Assembly: GCF_007828865.1 (NCBI RefSeq)
Contig: NZ_VIVK01000001.1
Span: 1,798,001 to 1,862,000 of the forward strand
Length of the DNA: 64,000 nucleotides
Direction: 5' to 3'
From: Kribbella amoyensis
Lineage (GTDB): Bacteria > Actinomycetota > Actinomycetes > Propionibacteriales > Kribbellaceae
How positions within the stretch are numbered: the stretch's first letter is position 1; the number at the start of each line of letters is the position of its first letter. This document shows, piece after piece, positions 43,430-52,027 of the stretch. Position numbers and translations under genes: made by a program. Under the pieces are notes generated by a model. The model was given only the letters and a program-made list of their open reading frames with translations, was not told the DNA's origin and did not search any database.

Positions 43430-44476
43430 TCAGGTCCGGTTCTGGTCCGCCAGGTAGACGGCGAACGGCGCGTCCGGGCGGAGTTCCGCGGACCCCTCGG
43501 CCAGGCCCTCGGCGGCGATCTCGCCGACTTCGGTCATGCCGAGCCGCTCCATCACCGCCCGCGAGGCCGCGTTGTGCCGCTCGGTGAAAGCGATCACCGA
43601 CGCGACCCCGAGCGTCTCGAAGGCGTACGCCAGCCCGGCCCGCCCGATCTCGGTCGCCAACCCGCGTCCGCGCGCCTCGGTGACCAAGGACCACCCGACC
43701 TCGACCCGCCCAGCGGTCCACTCGGCCGCAACCGCCTCCCCACCGGTGGGCGCGGTCCGGAGCAGATCCGCGATGCGGTCGGCGACCGAGGAGCCGGCCG
43801 GGATCCGCGAGAGCCCGCCGCGCCCGACCAGGGAGCCACCGTCCCGCTCGTACGCCATCCACTTGCTCGCGCCGTCCTCTTCCCAACCACGCTGCATCGC
43901 TGCGGCACGGCGTACGGCTTGGGCGGCTGACCACGGTTCGCCGTACCACTGCGCCACCCACGGGTCCGCGAAAACCCGGACCAGGTCCTCCGCATGTCCG
44001 GTGTGGACCTCGCCTGGTCCGGTGACCGGTTCGAGGCGGAGGCGTTCGGTGAGCCTGGTCCGGACCGTGGCGGCCACTATGTCGCGGAGGCGGCGGTCCC
44101 CGTCGGTCCGGCCGACCATCAGCAGCTCCAGGTCGTCCGGCCCGACCCAGGCGTTCGCGTCGTGCTTGCCCTCCTCCAGCCAGGGCCGGGTGAGATCGCC
44201 GTCGACGGTGATCAGGTAGTCGAGTTCACGGCGGACGCGGCCCTCGTACTCCCACTCCCAGTCGGCGATCGGGGCCAGGATCTCGCGGACCTTCCACCCC
44301 GTCTCCTCCTCGACCTCGCGGGCGAGCGTCTGTTCGGGCGTCTCGCCGGCTTCGACATGGCCGCCGACGATGTCCCAGATTCCCGGCAGCAACCGCCGGG
44401 TCGCGCTCCGCCGCTGGACGTACACCCGCTGCCGGTCGTCCCGGATCAGCGCCCCGACACAATCCACCTCACGCAT
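43430..44476 (-). CDS. NUDIX hydrolase fused to GNAT acetyltransferase
   Basis: 348 residues from ATG 44476. The N-terminal Nudix domain (about 1-150) contains GGHVEAGETPEQTLAREVEEETGW (consensus G-x5-E-x7-R-E-U-x-E-E-x-G-U spans about 23 residues, written here across its start and end). The C-terminal GNAT domain (about 170-345) contains WSLVTEARGRGLATEIGRAG, the acetyl-CoA loop (RGRGLA). The upper frame stays open to 44608 but lacks family features. A bifunctional house-cleaning plus acetyltransferase enzyme; substrates unknown. Its 3' side borders the stem-loop region. Confidence 0.85.
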   Translation of the reverse strand: MREVDCVGALIRDDRQRVYVQRRSATRRLLPGIWDIVGGHVEAGETPEQTLAREVEEETGWKVREILAPIADWEWEYEGRVRRELDYLITVDGDLTRPWLEEGKHDANAWVGPDDLELLMVGRTDGDRRLRDIVAATVRTRLTERLRLEPVTGPGEVHTGHAEDLVRVFADPWVAQWYGEPWSAAQAVRRAAAMQRGWEEDGASKWMAYERDGGSLVGRGGLSRIPAGSSVADRIADLLRTAPTGGEAVAAEWTAGRVEVGWSLVTEARGRGLATEIGRAGLAYAFETLGVASVIAFTERHNAASRAVMERLGMTEVGEIAAEGLAEGSAELRPDAPFAVYLADQNRT

Positions 44477-44498
44477 ACGAGCAACGTAGACCGCGGCC

Positions 44499-45071
44499 GT
44501 GGCAGAGTGCCGACCCGTGTCCGCAGCCAAACCGTCGCCCGTCGTCTCCCGCTCCGCGCTGCTCTTCCTCGGCGTCGCCGTCGGTTGCGGAATCGGCGGC
44601 GGCTTCATCGGTGAGGACGTCGTCGGCGCCCTCGGCCGGACCGTCGGTCACCGCGAACTCCCGCTCCGCCTGCTCGGCTGGTGCTGGGGCGGCCTCCCGT
44701 TCGTCGTCGCGGCCACCGCCGTCGTACTCCGCGAACGCCTCTCCCGCGGCGCCCGGCCGGCCCTGACCTACGTCCTCGTCGTCTGGATCGCGAGCGGCGC
44801 GTTCCTGCTGCCGAGACGCCTCAGCACCATCGAGCACCGCTTCGGGACCGCGGCCGCCGACGCCAAACTCCTCGGCTACGGCTGGGCGGCCGGCATCCTG
44901 CCGATCTTCGCCACTCTCGCGCTCACCGTCATCGGCCTGCTGATCCTCCGCAAGAGCGGCCGCACCCCGAGCAAGTCCACGCTCACCAAGCTCGGCCGAA
45001 CCTTCGCGGCCACCTTCTGCGTCCTCACCACGGCGGGCCTGGTGGTCGCCCTGGTCGGCAAGACGCCCTGA
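44499..45071 (+). CDS. Conserved membrane protein, unknown
   Basis: 190 residues from GTG 44499 (GTG 44517 is possible). Four hydrophobic segments: ALLFLGVAVGCGIGGGFIG, RLLGWCWGGLPFVVAATAVVL, ALTYVLVVWIASGAFLL and WAAGILPIFATLALTVIGLL, plus a final FCVLTTAGLVVALVG. No catalytic motif. Divergent from the NUDIX-GNAT gene (22-bp gap) and convergent with the MFS exporter. Confidence 0.7.
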   Translation: MAECRPVSAAKPSPVVSRSALLFLGVAVGCGIGGGFIGEDVVGALGRTVGHRELPLRLLGWCWGGLPFVVAATAVVLRERLSRGARPALTYVLVVWIASGAFLLPRRLSTIEHRFGTAAADAKLLGYGWAAGILPIFATLALTVIGLLILRKSGRTPSKSTLTKLGRTFAATFCVLTTAGLVVALVGKTP

Positions 45072-45083
45072 GCGCGGAGTCGC

Positions 45084-46532
45084 TCAGGTCCGCGGGTGTT
45101 CGGTGACGCGGTTCGGCATGAAGAGGACGGCCACGATGAGGAGTACCGCAGCCGCCGCGGCGCCGTAGTACACGTCGTGGATCGCCGGGGCGAGGACCGA
45201 ACCCGGGAGGCTCTCCAGGTCCTCGTGGGACGAGCCGAGGCGGGACGCGACCACCGCGTTCGCGACCGCGCCGAAGACGGCGACGCCGACCGCGCTGCCG
45301 ACCGACCGGGCGAACATGTTGGCCCCGGTGACCACGCCACGGCTGCGCCAGTCCACCGAGGACTGGGCCGCGACGACACCCGGTGAGGCCGAGAAGCCGA
45401 GCCCGATCCCGATCACGAAGCAGGCGAACGCGAGGTACAGCACCGAGCTGTCCGAGGTCACCGTCAACAGCAGCACCGAGCCGACGATCACGATCGCCGC
45501 GCCGAACACCATCGTGGTCCGGAACCCGAGCCGCAGGTAGATCCGCCCGGCCACCGAAGCCGCGATCGGCCAGCCCAGCGTCATCGCGGCCAGCGCGAAC
45601 CCGGCCACCAGGGCACTCGTCCCGAGCACGCCCTGCGCGTACAGCGGTACGTAGGTGGACAGGCCGATCATCAGGACGCCGACCAGCAGGGCGGACGAGT
45701 TCGCCGAGTTCAGGACGCGTTGCCCGAACACCCACATCGGCAGCACCGGCTCGGCGGCCCGGCGCTCGACCAGCGCGAACGCGATCAGCAGCACCGCGGA
45801 CACGGCCAGGATCGCGATACTCGTGACCGAGTCCCAGTTCCACATCACGCCGCCCTCGAGCAGCCCGAGCAGGAGCAGCGAACCGCCGACGGCGAGCAGG
45901 ATCGTGCCCCAGTAGTCGATCTTGTGCCGCGTGGTCGACGCGACGTTCTCCTCGAACCGGCGCAGCAGCACCCACGCCGCGGCGAGCCCGAGCGGGATGT
46001 TCACGAAGAAGATCCAGCGCCAGGAGATGAAGTCGGAGAACACACCCCCGAGCGTCGGCCCGACGAACGACGAGATCCCCCACACGCTCGCGATGTACCC
46101 CTGCACCTTGGCGCGCTCGGCGACCGTGTAGATGTCGCCGACGATGGTCATTCCCATCGGCTGGATCGCGCCGGCGCCGAGGCCCTGGATCAACCGGAAC
46201 GCGATCAACGCGGGCATGTTCCAGGCGAATCCGCAGAGCACCGATCCGAGCACGAACAGCGCGATCCCGAGCAACATGATCGGCTTCCGCCCGCGCAGAT
46301 CGGCGAGCTTGCCGTAGATCGGTACCGAGATCGCCTGGGCGAGCAGGTAGATCGAGAACAACCAGGGGAACTGCGTGAACCCGCCAAGATCCTCGACCAC
46401 CGAAGGCACCGCGGTCGCGAGGATCGTGGCGTCGATCGCGACCAGCCCGATACTCAACATCACCGCGAGCAGAATCGGACCCCGCTCCGACCGCAGCCCC
46501 ACACTCGCCCGGTCGATCCGCTCAGTAGTCAT
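45084..46532 (-). CDS. MFS exporter, DHA2 (14-TM) family
   Basis: 482 residues from ATG 46532 (an in-frame start at 46544 is also possible). 14 helices; motif A LADLRGRKPIMLLG between TM2 and TM3, motif B-like LIQGLGAGAIQPMG, motif C VWGISSFVGPTLGG. Drug/H+ antiporter class; substrate unknown. No local regulator gene is adjacent. Confidence 0.92.
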   Translation of the reverse strand: MTTERIDRASVGLRSERGPILLAVMLSIGLVAIDATILATAVPSVVEDLGGFTQFPWLFSIYLLAQAISVPIYGKLADLRGRKPIMLLGIALFVLGSVLCGFAWNMPALIAFRLIQGLGAGAIQPMGMTIVGDIYTVAERAKVQGYIASVWGISSFVGPTLGGVFSDFISWRWIFFVNIPLGLAAAWVLLRRFEENVASTTRHKIDYWGTILLAVGGSLLLLGLLEGGVMWNWDSVTSIAILAVSAVLLIAFALVERRAAEPVLPMWVFGQRVLNSANSSALLVGVLMIGLSTYVPLYAQGVLGTSALVAGFALAAMTLGWPIAASVAGRIYLRLGFRTTMVFGAAIVIVGSVLLLTVTSDSSVLYLAFACFVIGIGLGFSASPGVVAAQSSVDWRSRGVVTGANMFARSVGSAVGVAVFGAVANAVVASRLGSSHEDLESLPGSVLAPAIHDVYYGAAAAAVLLIVAVLFMPNRVTEHPRT

Positions 46533-46840
46533 GACAAACCGCAACTTAACTGAAAACCGAACGATTCCACGAACCCCGGTTCGCCGGCTGGACGCAAGCC
46601 AGGCCCAAGGGGTGAGCGCGGACGCACACCACTCACCAACTCCTGTTCCCCTGCAAGGTCGGACCGTAGGAGCACCCCCGACCTGACGTCGGAGCCGACA
46701 TTGGTGAGTGGTGGCGGTCCCCCGCTCGGCTCGGCCGGGCGCCTCAGCTGCGGGCTCGCGTCGCCGTCACCTGGGCCGGAGTCGGCCCGCGGCCTAGACC
46801 ATTTGGGTAAACCTTGGGGTTCAGGGGCCCGGCGGGTCGG
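46533..46840. other. Intergenic gap with a long branched inverted repeat
   Basis: No gene seen. CACCACTCACCAA (46627-46639) pairs perfectly with TTGGTGAGTGGTG (46701-46713); inside is AGGTCGG (46656-46662) with CCGACCT (46678-46684) and a small TCGG/CCGA hairpin, giving an about 87-nt cruciform or RNA-like fold between the MFS gene and NACHT gene 1. Confidence 0.6.
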
Positions 46841-46846
46841 TACGCT
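46841..46846 (+). promoter_or_regulatory. Leaderless-type -10 element before NACHT gene 1
   Basis: TACGCT ends 6 nt before GTG 46853, so transcription would start at or next to the start codon. NACHT gene 2 has the same arrangement (TACGCT 49717-49722, GTG 49730). Confidence 0.5.
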
Positions 46847-46852
46847 CCGTGG

Positions 46853-49162
46853 GTGAGGATGCGCGGGCTGTTGAGGTTTGCCGTCATTGTCTTCACTGTT
46901 TCGCTCACGCTCGTGCTGCTGCCGATCGCCATCAACGTCGGCACCGGTGGTACCGCCCCGGACTTCCTCGCCAGGTACGTCGACTGGACCTGGCCCGTCA
47001 TCGGCCTGCTCTGGTGCGCCGCGATCGTCACCGGTGTCATCGAGTACCGGAGTCGGTTCGCGACCACTTCCGCGCGATCCGCCGATCAGCCGCGCAATCG
47101 TCCCAACGCGCTCGGCCGGGTCGATCGGTATCTCGTCGAGCGGTCGGCGGGCTCGCTTCGGTCCAAGCTGCGGCTCGCGTTGTCGGTCGAGGAACGGCCG
47201 GAGGCGGTTCGGCCGTACGACCTGCTCGTGCAGCCTCTGGAGAGTGGGTCCGGGACCGTGCGCCGGGGGACGGACGTGGCGCGGATCTTCGACGAGTTGC
47301 AGGATTCGATGCTCGTCCTGGGTGCTCCTGGGGCCGGGAAGACGACGCTGTTGATGGACCTCGCCCGGTCCCTCCTCGACCAGGCGAACGCTGATCCGTC
47401 CCGCCCCGTGCCCGTGCTCATCGATCTCGCCGGGTGGACCGGGCCCGGTACCGCGCCTGGCCGGCCGACGGACGACGATCCCGCGGACACTGCTCCGCTC
47501 GCGGCTTTCGTTCGCTGGTTGCTCGACGAGTGCAGCTCGCGGTACGGGATTCCCGCGCCGGTCGGCCGGGTGTGGCTGCGGGACGGGCGGCTCGCGTTGT
47601 TGCTGGACGGGTTGGACGAGGTCGCCGCCGGTCAGCGGGAGCGGCTGACCGCGATCCTGGAGCAGCTCCGGCAGAACTATTTGGTCAGCCAGCTCGCGAT
47701 CACGTCGCGCACGAAGGAGTACGAAGATCTCGCGCGGCCGCTCGGGTTGTACGGCGCGGTGCAGATCCGGCCGTTGAGCCGCGCGCAGGTGCTCGAGTAC
47801 TTCACCGCCGGCGGCGACGACCTGGCCGGTGCGCGCGCCGCCGTCGAGCGGGACGCCGAGCTGTGGGACATGGTCGACTCACCGCTGATGCTCAACGTGG
47901 TCGCCCTCGCGTACCAAGGGCGCGCCGCCGGCGAGGTGGCTTCGGGGGCGGTCGCTGACCATCGGCGCGAACTGTTCGACACGTACGTGATCGAGGTGCT
48001 GGTCCGGCATCGGTCCGGCAGCGGCCAGTACCCGTCCAGGACCGTGCTGCGGTCCCTGTGGTGCCTGGCTCGCTGGACCCGGATGGGCGAAGGCGATCGC
48101 ATCATGCTGCCGCGCCGCCTGCCGCCGGGTGGTTGGTACGGGATGGTGCTGCCCGAAGTCAGCCGGCTCGCCCACCTGATCTGCCTGCCGGCGTTGTTCG
48201 CGGGATTCGTGGCCGGGTTCGCGATGACGGCGACACTGCTGTTCGGCGTACCGGCCGGGGTCGCGGCGGGCGCGGTCGCGCTCGTGCTGATCCAGCAACG
48301 CGGAACGTGGCGCGTCTTCCGGGAGGGTCCACCGGGTCCGGTCGGGACGATCGCGGCCCTCATCGTTGGTGGTGCTCTACTGACCGGACTCGCGCTGACC
48401 GCGATCGGTGCGGGAGTGGTCGCGATCCTGCCGACTTGGCTGGCGACTCTGCTCGTGGTGGGTGGGGTCGTGGCGGCGTCGTTGCGGGAAGTCTTCCTGG
48501 TCGGCGGGGACGACCGGCCGACGAAGTACCTGGTCCGGCTGCGACTGGTGATGTTGTGCGTACTGACCGGACTGGCGTTGGCCCGGGTGAGTACGCCCGA
48601 GGTGTTGCTGGAGGCGTTCCTCGTCGGCCTGGTGGGCGCGGAAGGGGTACGCCTGATCGCGAGACTGCCGATGGACCAGTTGGTCGCGCGTGATCCGAGC
48701 ACCGAGTGGGTGGACGGACCGCGGTTCCGCTGGGCGATCGCGCGCTGGGTGATTCCGGTGGGCGTGGGGGCGGTCGTGGTCGCCGCGATCCTGAGCGGCA
48801 AGCTGCGAACCGGACCGGAACCACTCCTCGGGCTCTTGCTCGGCGCAACAGCCTCCCAAGGCTGGCAGGTCGTCGGCTACCGCCTGACCGAAACAGTCTC
48901 CCGAATCCTCCACGGAGCACCCCTCCGCTGGACGGGCTACCTCCCCTGGCGCCGCCGAGCCTTCCTCCGCTTCGCCGCCGACCGCCACCTCCTCGCCCCC
49001 ACAGGCCAACTCGACCGCCTCGCCGGCGAGCAGTACGCCTTCATCCACCTCCTCGTCCGCGACCACCTGGCCGACTGCGACCCCGACGAACTGGCGGCGC
49101 GGGTGAACACCCGCCTGGAAGAACGCGAGGCAACCCGAACTGCGGCGGTACTGGCGGACTGA
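46853..49162 (+). CDS. NACHT-domain transmembrane NTPase 1
   Basis: 769 residues from GTG 46853. Two N-terminal helices (FAVIVFTVSLTLVLLPIAIN; PVIGLLWCAAIVTGVI), a NACHT NTPase domain with GAPGAGKTTLL (about 157-167), LALLLDGLDEV (about 248-258) and ITSRTKEY, a REFFT-like winged region, then five or more C-terminal helices and the conserved end GYLPWRRRAFLRFAADR with QYAFIHLLVRDHLADC. This architecture is widespread in actinobacteria as NACHT-TM STAND ATPases; relatives include anti-phage NLR-like proteins, but the function here is unproven. Tandem paralogue of the 49730 gene. Confidence 0.88.
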   Translation: MRMRGLLRFAVIVFTVSLTLVLLPIAINVGTGGTAPDFLARYVDWTWPVIGLLWCAAIVTGVIEYRSRFATTSARSADQPRNRPNALGRVDRYLVERSAGSLRSKLRLALSVEERPEAVRPYDLLVQPLESGSGTVRRGTDVARIFDELQDSMLVLGAPGAGKTTLLMDLARSLLDQANADPSRPVPVLIDLAGWTGPGTAPGRPTDDDPADTAPLAAFVRWLLDECSSRYGIPAPVGRVWLRDGRLALLLDGLDEVAAGQRERLTAILEQLRQNYLVSQLAITSRTKEYEDLARPLGLYGAVQIRPLSRAQVLEYFTAGGDDLAGARAAVERDAELWDMVDSPLMLNVVALAYQGRAAGEVASGAVADHRRELFDTYVIEVLVRHRSGSGQYPSRTVLRSLWCLARWTRMGEGDRIMLPRRLPPGGWYGMVLPEVSRLAHLICLPALFAGFVAGFAMTATLLFGVPAGVAAGAVALVLIQQRGTWRVFREGPPGPVGTIAALIVGGALLTGLALTAIGAGVVAILPTWLATLLVVGGVVAASLREVFLVGGDDRPTKYLVRLRLVMLCVLTGLALARVSTPEVLLEAFLVGLVGAEGVRLIARLPMDQLVARDPSTEWVDGPRFRWAIARWVIPVGVGAVVVAAILSGKLRTGPEPLLGLLLGATASQGWQVVGYRLTETVSRILHGAPLRWTGYLPWRRRAFLRFAADRHLLAPTGQLDRLAGEQYAFIHLLVRDHLADCDPDELAARVNTRLEEREATRTAAVLAD

Positions 49163-49190
49163 GGCGGTTGGCGGTCTTTGCTGCCGGCAC

Positions 49191-49357
49191 CAACAACTAC
49201 GTGCTTACTCACATCCCCGGCCACGTGCAGGCGGTGACTTGTACAGCTGCCTGGACCCGTCAGTTGTTTGTCGGTCGGTCGTTGCGTGGTTGGGTGCGCG
49301 AGCGAGCTCGCGGTTGTTGTTGAGGTAGGCGAGCGGCGGCACTGGGGTACTGGCGGC
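49191..49357 (+). repeat. 207-bp tandem repeat, copy 1
   Basis: Block from CAACAACTACG to ...GGCACTGGGG carrying a minus-orientation REP palindrome (GCGAGCGAGCTCGC, 49298-49311). It aligns without gaps to copy 2 at an offset of 207 bp (for example TCCCCGGCCACGTG at 49214 and 49421; TTGTTTGTCGG at 49264 and 49471). Non-coding. Confidence 0.75.
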
Positions 49358-49392
49358 GGCGGCCGGCGTGGTTTGTTCGGCTGATTGTCTAC

Positions 49393-49562
49393 CTCAACGT
49401 CTGCTGCGAGCTTGCTCGCGTCCCCGGCCACGTGCTGGCGGTTGGTTGTACGGCTGCCTCGGTCCGCCAGTTGTTTGTCGGTCGGTCGTTGCCTGGTTGG
49501 GTACGCGAGCAAGCTCGCGGTTGTGGTTGAGGTAGGCGAGCGGCGGCACTGGGGTGCTGGCG
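49393..49562 (+). repeat. 207-bp tandem repeat, copy 2
   Basis: Carries REP palindromes in both orientations: GCGAGCTTGCTCGC (49406-49419) and its inverse GCGAGCAAGCTCGC (49505-49518). The segment 49404-49424 is identical to the IS110 target. Shares CCTCAACG with the IS110 locus. Confidence 0.75.
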
Positions 49563-49613
49563 GCTGCTGTTGACAGCGACGGCGGCGGGTGCGGCTGCTC
49601 GGCTGACCGCCTG

Positions 49614-49676
49614 CTTCAACTACTGCTACGAGCTTGCTCGCGTCTCCAGCTATCTACCGCCTGACCGTTGTACTCA
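49614..49676 (+). repeat. Tandem repeat, partial copy 3
   Basis: CTTCAACTACTGCTACGAGC then TTGCTCGCGTCTCC matches the start of copy 2 (offset 222) and ends 54 bp before NACHT gene 2. Its REP arm is imperfect (ACGAGCTTGCTCG). Confidence 0.6.
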
Positions 49677-49729
49677 TCCCTCGCCTTCGGTGGGTTATGG
49701 GGAGCCTGGGGATCGGTACGCTCGGCGGG

Positions 49730-52009
49730 GTGAGGATGCGTGGGGTTTTGCGGGTTGGCTTTCTTGTCTTCACGGTTTCGCTCACGCTCGTACTGCTCCC
49801 GATCGCCATCAACGTCGGCACCGGTGGGACCGCCCCCGACTTCCTCGCCGAATACGTCCGCTGGACGTGGCCCGCGGTCGGCATTCTCTGGCTCGCCGCG
49901 ATCCTCACCGGCGTGATCGAGTACCGCAGTCGGCGGATCGTCACCCGCACCGCCCGGTCCGCCGACCAGCCGCGTAACCGCCCCAACGCGCTGGCCCACA
50001 TCGAGCGGTACTACCGTCAGCGGTTCGCCGGATCGCTCGCTTCCCGTACCCGGTTGGCCCTCGCGTTGGACGAGAGTTCGGCTGCCGTCGTCCGCCCGTA
50101 CGACCTGCTCGTGAGACCCCTGCACAGCACCGTCGCGGAGGTTCACGAAGACGCCGACATCGCCGCCGCGTTCGATGAGTTGCAGGACTCGATGGTCATC
50201 CTCGGCGCCCCTGGTTCGGGCAAGAGCACGCTGCTTCTCGACCTCGCTCGCTCTCTCGCCGACGAGGCCGACCGGGACCACGAGCAACCTCTGCCCGTGC
50301 TCGTCGATCTCGCCGGGTGGACCGGTGCGACGCCTGCCCGGCCCGAGGACGACGACGATCCTGCCGACAGTCCTCTGCTCGCGAACTTCGTTGCCTGGTT
50401 GCTCGACGAGCTGGATGCGCGGTACCAGATCCCGGCCCCGGTCGGCCGGGTCTGGCTCAGCCGGGGACGTTTGGCGCTCCTGCTCGACGGGGTCGACGAG
50501 ATCACGCCCTCCTACCGCGACAAGCTCGCCCAAGTACTCGACGAACTCCGGCGGCGCTATCTGATCGGGCAGCTCGCGATCACCTGCCGGATTCAGGACT
50601 ACGAGCAACTCCCCGAGCCGCTCAGCTTGTACGGCGCGGTGCGGATCCGCCCGTTGAGCCGTCGACAGGTGCTCGACTACTTCACCGCGGCCGGCGACGA
50701 CCTGGCCGGTGCGCGGGCCGCCGTCGAACAGGACGACGATCTGTGGGACCTGGTCGACTCACCGCTGATGCTCAACGTCATGGCCCTCGCGTACCAGGGC
50801 CGCGACGCTCGCGAGATCGCTGCCGGTGCGGTGGCCGACCATCGGCGGGAGCTGTTCGACACGTACGTCGCGGAGGTGCTCTCCCGGCAACGCGCGGTCG
50901 GCACCCAGTACGACGCGCGGACCGCTGTTCGTTCGTTGTGGTGCCTCGCGTGGTGGACCCGGAGTCGCGCCGGCGATCGGATCGCGGTACCGCGCTGGCT
51001 CACCCCGAACGGCTGGTACGGCCTGGTCCTTCCCGCTGTCGGTTCGCTCGCCCACAAGGTGTGTCTCCCCGCGCTCTTCGCCGGGCTGGTCGGTGGTTCG
51101 GCGCTCGCCGCCTCCGCCTTGTACGGCGTGCCGGCAGGGCTGGCCGTGGGGGTGATGAGTCTGCTGCTGGTCCACATTCGGCCACGGCCGTGGCGCACGT
51201 TCCGGGAGAGATCCGAGCGACCACCGTTTCTGCTGGCGGCGGTGATGGTGATGGCCGGCGTGGTCGCAGGCTGCGCTGCGGTCCTCGGCACGATCTGGTT
51301 GCTCACCGTCCTGCCGACCTGGCTCGGTCTGGTCGTCGAAGCAGCGGCGATCGGAGCGTCGTACGGGGTCGAGCTGATCGTGTCGCACGGCGATCGGCGC
51401 AGGTGGTGGTTGCTGTTGCGGCTGGCCGTGGTCACCGCCGGGAGCTGGGTCGTGCTCGCCGTCACCGATCGCCCAGGCGCGTACGTCAGCGGTGTCGCCA
51501 TCGGGTTGATCGTTGCCCAAGGCATCCGGTTGGTGAAGGCGTTGCCGATGGACCACCTGGTGTACTCCCGCGATCGCGAGGACGGCCGGGACCTGATGGA
51601 CCTGTGGGTGGTCGCCGGACTCGGGGCGGCGATCGTGGTCGCGGTCGGACTCGGCGCGGAGCTCGGTGCGCCGGAGCCGGAGGGCGTGCTCGGGGTGATC
51701 GCCGGCGTGGTCGCCGCGAAGGCGTGGCGTCGGCGGCCGCCGTTGTTCGCCGGTCCGACGTCGCGGCTGCTGCACGGCTTGTTGCTGCGCTGGACCGGGT
51801 ACCTGCCGTGGCGTCGCCGGGCGTTTCTCCGGTACGCCGCGGATCGCTTCGTGTTGTCGCGGACCGGACGCGGGGAGTACGCGTTCATCCACCTGCTCGT
51901 CCGCGACCACCTGGCCGAATGCGACCCCGACGCTCTCGCCGCCAAGGTGGACCACCGCATCACCACCCGCCGCGACTCTAGGCCACCTCGTACAGTACGA
52001 GCACGGTGA
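49730..52009 (+). CDS. NACHT-domain transmembrane NTPase 2
   Basis: 759 residues from GTG 49730. Same architecture as the 46853 gene and highly similar: N-terminal FTVSLTLVLLPIAINVGTGG and DEIT... NACHT motifs GAPGSGKSTLL and LALLLDGVDEI, ITCRIQDYEQL, five or more C-terminal helices and EYAFIHLLVRDHLAEC. The P-loop keeps a GK[S/T] pair and the Walker B aspartates are intact, so both copies look functional. Presumed tandem duplication separated by the 207-bp repeats. Confidence 0.88.
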   Translation: MRMRGVLRVGFLVFTVSLTLVLLPIAINVGTGGTAPDFLAEYVRWTWPAVGILWLAAILTGVIEYRSRRIVTRTARSADQPRNRPNALAHIERYYRQRFAGSLASRTRLALALDESSAAVVRPYDLLVRPLHSTVAEVHEDADIAAAFDELQDSMVILGAPGSGKSTLLLDLARSLADEADRDHEQPLPVLVDLAGWTGATPARPEDDDDPADSPLLANFVAWLLDELDARYQIPAPVGRVWLSRGRLALLLDGVDEITPSYRDKLAQVLDELRRRYLIGQLAITCRIQDYEQLPEPLSLYGAVRIRPLSRRQVLDYFTAAGDDLAGARAAVEQDDDLWDLVDSPLMLNVMALAYQGRDAREIAAGAVADHRRELFDTYVAEVLSRQRAVGTQYDARTAVRSLWCLAWWTRSRAGDRIAVPRWLTPNGWYGLVLPAVGSLAHKVCLPALFAGLVGGSALAASALYGVPAGLAVGVMSLLLVHIRPRPWRTFRERSERPPFLLAAVMVMAGVVAGCAAVLGTIWLLTVLPTWLGLVVEAAAIGASYGVELIVSHGDRRRWWLLLRLAVVTAGSWVVLAVTDRPGAYVSGVAIGLIVAQGIRLVKALPMDHLVYSRDREDGRDLMDLWVVAGLGAAIVVAVGLGAELGAPEPEGVLGVIAGVVAAKAWRRRPPLFAGPTSRLLHGLLLRWTGYLPWRRRAFLRYAADRFVLSRTGRGEYAFIHLLVRDHLAECDPDALAAKVDHRITTRRDSRPPRTVRAR

Positions 52010-52027
52010 TCAGTCAGGGGGTGGATC

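Noticed and set aside
49191-49676. CRISPR array
   Set aside because: The repeat unit is about 207 bp in two full copies and contains palindromes, not short spacers.
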